12,165 nucleotides of DNA, from positions 1 to 12,165 of the forward strand of contig JACMOF010000562.1 in NCBI GenBank assembly GCA_014378155.1, written 5' to 3'. Position 1 is the first letter of the stretch. Every line of letters starts with the position of its first letter. The notes beneath the pieces are model-generated. The model ran no database searches, was not told the origin of the DNA, and saw only the letters and a list, made by a program, of their open reading frames with translations. Positions 6,266 through 12,165 of this stretch are shown here, piece after piece. A program made the translations under genes and the position numbers. Source of the DNA: Caulobacter sp. (GTDB lineage: Bacteria; Pseudomonadota; Alphaproteobacteria; Caulobacterales; Caulobacteraceae).

Positions 6266-6646
6266 ATGTCGAAGCTCGAAAAGCTGGTTGAAGAACTGTC
6301 CACCCTGTCGGTCCTCGAAGCCGCTGATCTGTCGAAGCTGCTGGAAGAAAAGTGGGGCGTCTCGGCCGCCGCTCCGGTCGCCGCCGCTGGCCCCGCCGCC
6401 GCCGCTGGCCCGGTCGAAGAAGCCGAAGTGCAAACCGAGTTCACCGTTGTCCTGACCGCCGGTGGCGAGAAGAAGATCAACGTGATCAAGGAAGTCCGCG
6501 GCGTCCGTCCGGACCTCGGCCTGAAGGAAGCCAAGGACCTGGTCGAAGGCGCTCCGCAGAACATCGTCGAAAACGTCTCCAAGCAAGTCGCCGACGAAGT
6601 CGCCAAGAAGCTGACCGAAGCCGGCGCCACCGTCGTCGTGAAGTAA
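6266..6646 (+). CDS. rplL: 50S ribosomal protein L7/L12
   Basis: A 126-aa protein, the multi-copy stalk protein that recruits translational GTPases. Residues 1-31 are the dimerisation domain that attaches to L10 ([20 protein letters not shown]...). Residues about 33-52 are the flexible Ala/Pro/Gly hinge. Residues 54-126 are the globular factor-binding domain, with [20 protein letters not shown] (71-90) aligning to the E. coli factor-contact helices; Lys75 and Arg78 match E. coli Lys70 and Arg73. The ATG at 6266 is preferred over the in-frame ATG at 6260 because AAGGAA (6253-6258) is 7 nt from the former and only 1 nt from the latter. It is the last gene of the rplJL operon, followed by two hairpins, the second a strong terminator. 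Confidence 0.98.
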   Translation: MSKLEKLVEELSTLSVLEAADLSKLLEEKWGVSAAAPVAAAGPAAAAGPVEEAEVQTEFTVVLTAGGEKKINVIKEVRGVRPDLGLKEAKDLVEGAPQNIVENVSKQVADEVAKKLTEAGATVVVK

Positions 6647-6654
6647 TTCACGAT

Positions 6655-6670
6655 CCGCGCCTCGGCGCGG
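6655..6670 (+). other. Short GC hairpin after rplL
   Basis: CCGCGC (6655-6660) and GCGCGG (6665-6670) form a perfect 6-bp stem around the loop CTCG, 8 nt after the rplL stop. There is no T-run, so it is not a terminator by itself. It may protect the 3' end or help ribosome-release spacing before the true terminator. Confidence 0.45.
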
Positions 6671-6701
6671 GTGGCCGGTGTCAGTTCTCTGACTCCAAGT
6701 G

Positions 6702-6739
6702 AACGGCTCCGGAGGGAAACCTCCGGGGCCGTTTTCTAT
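6702..6739 (+). terminator. Strong intrinsic terminator of the rplJ-rplL operon
   Basis: Arms at 6702-6715 (AACGGCTCCGGAGG) and 6720-6733 pair over 14 positions with a single T-G wobble. They are capped by a GAAA tetraloop and followed by TTTTCTATT. This ends the stalk operon before the convergent EAL gene, and shows that rpoB is not simply cotranscribed with rplJL. Read from the other strand the hairpin lacks a T-run. Confidence 0.92.
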
Positions 6740-6775
6740 TGGGGATCAGTCTTGGTGAAAGGGTAGGGGCGGAGG

Positions 6776-7555
6776 TCAGCCGACCTTGGCGCGGACGGCT
6801 TCCCGGCCCGGCCAGACCGGTGTCGCCAAGGCGTCGAGCGCGGGCTTGGCCAGCAAGTAGCCCTGCATGAGGTCGACGCCGAGCTCGCGCAGCACCTGGT
6901 ACTCGGCGATGGTTTCGACGCCTTCGCAGATCGGCGTGACACCCAGGTCGCGCAGCATGTCCAGGGTCGAACGGACAATGGTCTGCTTGACCGTGCTGGT
7001 GTCGATGTCGCGGATCAGGTCCATGTCCAGCTTGACCAGGTCAGGCTGGAATTTCGACAACAGCCCCAGTCCCGCGTAGCCCGCCCCGAAATCGTCGATC
7101 GCGGTCTGGAAACCCATGGCGCGGTAGCTGCGCAGGATGTGGAGGATGTGGTCGGTGTCGAGCCGCTCCACCTCGGTGAACTCGAAGATGATCCGGTTCA
7201 GCGGAAAGCCCGTGCGCATCGCCGCCGCGAGGGTCAGGCGGATACAGGCCCGGGGCTCATAGACGGCGTTGGGCAGGAAATTGATCGACAGGCTGGCCCC
7301 GTCGGCGGCCATGTTGAGGGCGGCGGCCTGCTCGATCGCCGTGACCCGGCAGAGCTGGTCGAAGGCGTAGCGATTGGTTTCCGAGACCTGGGACAGGATG
7401 AAGCCCGCGCCTTCGCCCGCAGCCCCGCGCACCAGGGCCTCATGGGCGAACACCGTGCCGGCGTTGGCGTCGACGACTGGCTGGAAGGCCATGATGATCG
7501 GCAGGTCGAAACCGGCGCCGTCGCGACAACCGTCGCAGTTGGACTTGGCGGTCAT
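6776..7555 (-). CDS. EAL-domain cyclic-di-GMP phosphodiesterase
   Basis: From ATG 7555 the protein is 259 aa, almost entirely one EAL domain, which hydrolyses c-di-GMP to pGpG. The expected metal- and substrate-binding residues are visible: E39 in the HEALVRG motif, N92 in SINFLP, E125/E128 in FEFTE, D154-D155 in AIDDFGAGYAGL, K175 in VKLD, E211 and E214 in CEGVE, and Q231 in MQGY. The enzyme is therefore predicted to be active. There is no GGDEF, membrane or known sensor domain; the only extra is a short N-terminal tail with a CDGC motif (C7, C10). In-frame ATGs at 7570, 7591 and 7621 are alternatives; none has a good ribosome-binding site, though 7621 has a weak GAGGCGA. I chose 7555 because it places the domain start normally. 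Convergent with rplL, divergent from the small membrane peptide gene. c-di-GMP governs motility and development in this group; the specific role here is unknown. Confidence 0.9.
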   Translation of the reverse strand: MTAKSNCDGCRDGAGFDLPIIMAFQPVVDANAGTVFAHEALVRGAAGEGAGFILSQVSETNRYAFDQLCRVTAIEQAAALNMAADGASLSINFLPNAVYEPRACIRLTLAAAMRTGFPLNRIIFEFTEVERLDTDHILHILRSYRAMGFQTAIDDFGAGYAGLGLLSKFQPDLVKLDMDLIRDIDTSTVKQTIVRSTLDMLRDLGVTPICEGVETIAEYQVLRELGVDLMQGYLLAKPALDALATPVWPGREAVRAKVG

Positions 7556-7623
7556 GCGGGAAACTTTCATAACGCGATGAAAATCGAGCATGGCTGCGGA
7601 AGCTGAATAATCGGTGTTCATTC

Positions 7624-7642
7624 GCCTCGCGATTTGCGAGGC
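7624..7642. promoter_or_regulatory. Perfect 7-bp dyad in the EAL/DUF1328-like divergent region
   Basis: GCCTCGC (7624-7630) and GCGAGGC (7636-7642) form a perfect inverted repeat around a 5-nt spacer (GATTT). It lies between the divergent EAL and small membrane peptide genes. It could be an operator or, in RNA, a hairpin in the EAL leader. If EAL translation began at 7621 the dyad would cover its ribosome-binding site. No -10/-35 pair is convincing here. Confidence 0.35.
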
Positions 7643-7688
7643 TATCGCGGGCCCTGCAACCTTGTGGGCCGAGCGACGTTTCCGACCC

Positions 7689-7847
7689 ATGCTCAAGCTC
7701 GCCGCCCTGCTGCTCGTTCTGATGATCGTCTTCGGTCTGCTCAGCTTCGTGTTCCACATCGCCGTGGCCCTGACCAAGATCGCCTTCTTCATCTGCCTGA
7801 TCGGGCTGGGGATCTCGTTGGTCGGCAGGGTGTTCAAGAAGGCCTGA
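7689..7847 (+). CDS. Small hydrophobic membrane peptide, DUF1328-like
   Basis: A 52-aa peptide read from ATG 7689 to the TGA at 7845-7847. It is almost wholly hydrophobic with two predicted membrane helices: about residues 3-23 (KLAALLLVLMIVFGLLSF) and about 27-48 (IAVALTKIAFFICLIGLGISLV), with a basic RVFKKA tail. Size, MLK start and the 'TKIAFF' turn followed by a Leu/Ile-rich helix resemble the small YtjA/DUF1328 membrane protein family, whose function is unknown. I assign it as DUF1328-like with moderate confidence. The frame is open to 7614, but the extra residues are not hydrophobic and do not fit the family. No strong ribosome-binding site is seen. It lies upstream of rpoB, with a possible terminator after it. 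Confidence 0.65.
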   Translation: MLKLAALLLVLMIVFGLLSFVFHIAVALTKIAFFICLIGLGISLVGRVFKKA

Positions 7848-7874
7848 CGCGCGAGCCGGGCCGCGAGAAGATGA

Positions 7875-7907
7875 GGCGCGACCGGTTCCCGGCGCGCCGT
7901 TAGGGTT
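7875..7907 (+). terminator. Possible intrinsic terminator between the small membrane gene and rpoB
   Basis: GGCGCG-A-CCG (7875-7884) pairs with CGG-CGCGCC (7890-7898), a 9-bp stem with one bulged A and a 5-nt loop. GTTAGGGTTTT follows, so the T-run is short and displaced by several bases. It would separate the DUF1328-like gene from rpoB. The weak T-tract keeps confidence low. Confidence 0.45.
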
Positions 7908-7923
7908 TTGTGGATAAAGCCCC

Positions 7924-7952
7924 TTCCCATCCCCACCCGCCTGTCCTATATC
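7924..7952 (+). promoter_or_regulatory. Candidate rpoB promoter
   Basis: TATATC (7947-7952) is a fair -10 element. At 17 bp upstream lies TTCCCA (7924-7929), which matches the -35 consensus at only three positions. Transcription would start near 7959 and produce a leader of about 230 nt. Other parts of 7848-8191 offer nothing better. Weak evidence; a start-site map would settle it. Confidence 0.3.
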
Positions 7953-8093
7953 CGCCAGTCCACGAAGACATTCGGCGGAACGCGCACGCGCGTGTCTGCA
8001 TCTAACGCCCCGAGGCGCGGTCAGCTGCCCTCCGACCCGCGCGAAGGGGCGCCCATCAAGCTTCCGGTCCCGGTCGCTCGATAGGGGAATTGC

Positions 8094-8138
8094 AGCGTCC
8101 AGCGTTCTCTCGAGAAGGGAACGGCGAGGGTGGACGCT
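8094..8138 (+). promoter_or_regulatory. Stem-loop in the rpoB leader
   Basis: Perfect 8-nt arms AGCGTCCA (8094-8101) and TGGACGCT (8131-8138) enclose a 29-nt region. That region can itself fold, either as TTCT/AGAA around CTCG (8105-8116) or as a GTTC/GAAC pairing (8104-8107 with 8119-8122). No T-run follows, so it is not a terminator. It lies 54-98 nt upstream of rpoB in the probable leader; a regulatory or stabilising role is inference. Confidence 0.45.
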
Positions 8139-8156
8139 AAGACAATCGAATTCACG

Positions 8157-8176
8157 CGCGGACTCCAAGTTCCGCG
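8157..8176 (+). promoter_or_regulatory. Hairpin with GANTC site next to the rpoB ribosome-binding site
   Basis: CGCGGA (8157-8162) and TCCGCG (8171-8176) form a 6-bp stem with an 8-nt loop, ending 4 nt before the rpoB Shine-Dalgarno (AGGGA at 8181-8185). The DNA contains GACTC (8161-8165), a GANTC methylation site. The hairpin could influence rpoB translation initiation. Confidence 0.4.
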
Positions 8177-8191
8177 TCGCAGGGAAAAAAC

Positions 8192-12165
<3,974 letters not shown>

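Noticed and set aside
7614..7688. Longer start for the DUF1328-like peptide.
   Set aside because: The extra 25 residues are polar and cross the dyad; the shorter form matches the size of the family.

Overview
The window is GC-rich (roughly two-thirds G+C) chromosomal DNA from an alphaproteobacterium, most likely a Caulobacter or close relative. The RpoB, L10 and L7/L12 sequences are clearly proteobacterial. GANTC sites, a CtrA-like half-site pair, the gene order and a palindromic intergenic repeat typical of this group point the same way. The genus is inference; no database search was possible. It is mainly a housekeeping region. I see no tRNA, rRNA, CRISPR array, transposase, phage gene, defence cassette or clear sign of horizontal transfer.

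Layout. (1) 1-138: the start of a small putative lipoprotein gene (minus strand), cut by the window edge. (2) 139-408: an intergenic region with an AT-rich patch, a tandem CtrA-like half-site and a GANTC site, leading into an unrecognised 70-aa gene (409-621, plus). (3) aroC, chorismate synthase (626-1747, minus), convergent with it. (4) An unrecognised 150-aa cysteine-containing protein (1934-2386, plus) followed by a perfect palindrome terminator. (5) A secreted family-PL1-like pectate lyase (2447-3817, minus). Its predicted promoter lies upstream of a 103-bp inverted repeat that would therefore be transcribed into its 5' leader. (6) A soluble protein with an MCP-like signalling hairpin at the N terminus and a Cache-like sensor at the C terminus (4260-5357, plus).

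(7) The ribosomal stalk operon rplJ-rplL (5702-6646, plus) has a good sigma70-type promoter, a structured leader of about 260 nt that probably carries L10 autoregulation, and a strong intrinsic terminator. (8) An EAL-domain c-di-GMP phosphodiesterase (6776-7555, minus) and a divergent 52-aa DUF1328-like membrane peptide (7689-7847, plus) sit between rplL and rpoB. (9) rpoB (from 8192, plus) begins after a leader with two hairpins. It runs off the window end, lacking only about 30 residues.

How the genes relate. rplJ-rplL and rpoB, often one transcription unit in bacteria, are separated here by a terminator, an opposite-strand gene and separate leaders. Stalk proteins and RNA polymerase beta must therefore be controlled at least partly independently. 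The other genes (shikimate end step, plant polymer degradation, sensory protein, c-di-GMP turnover) are apparently single-gene units. No new multi-gene system is evident. The most interesting items are the repeat in the pectate lyase leader, the MCP-tip/Cache protein, the rplJ and rpoB leaders, and the two unrecognised small proteins.
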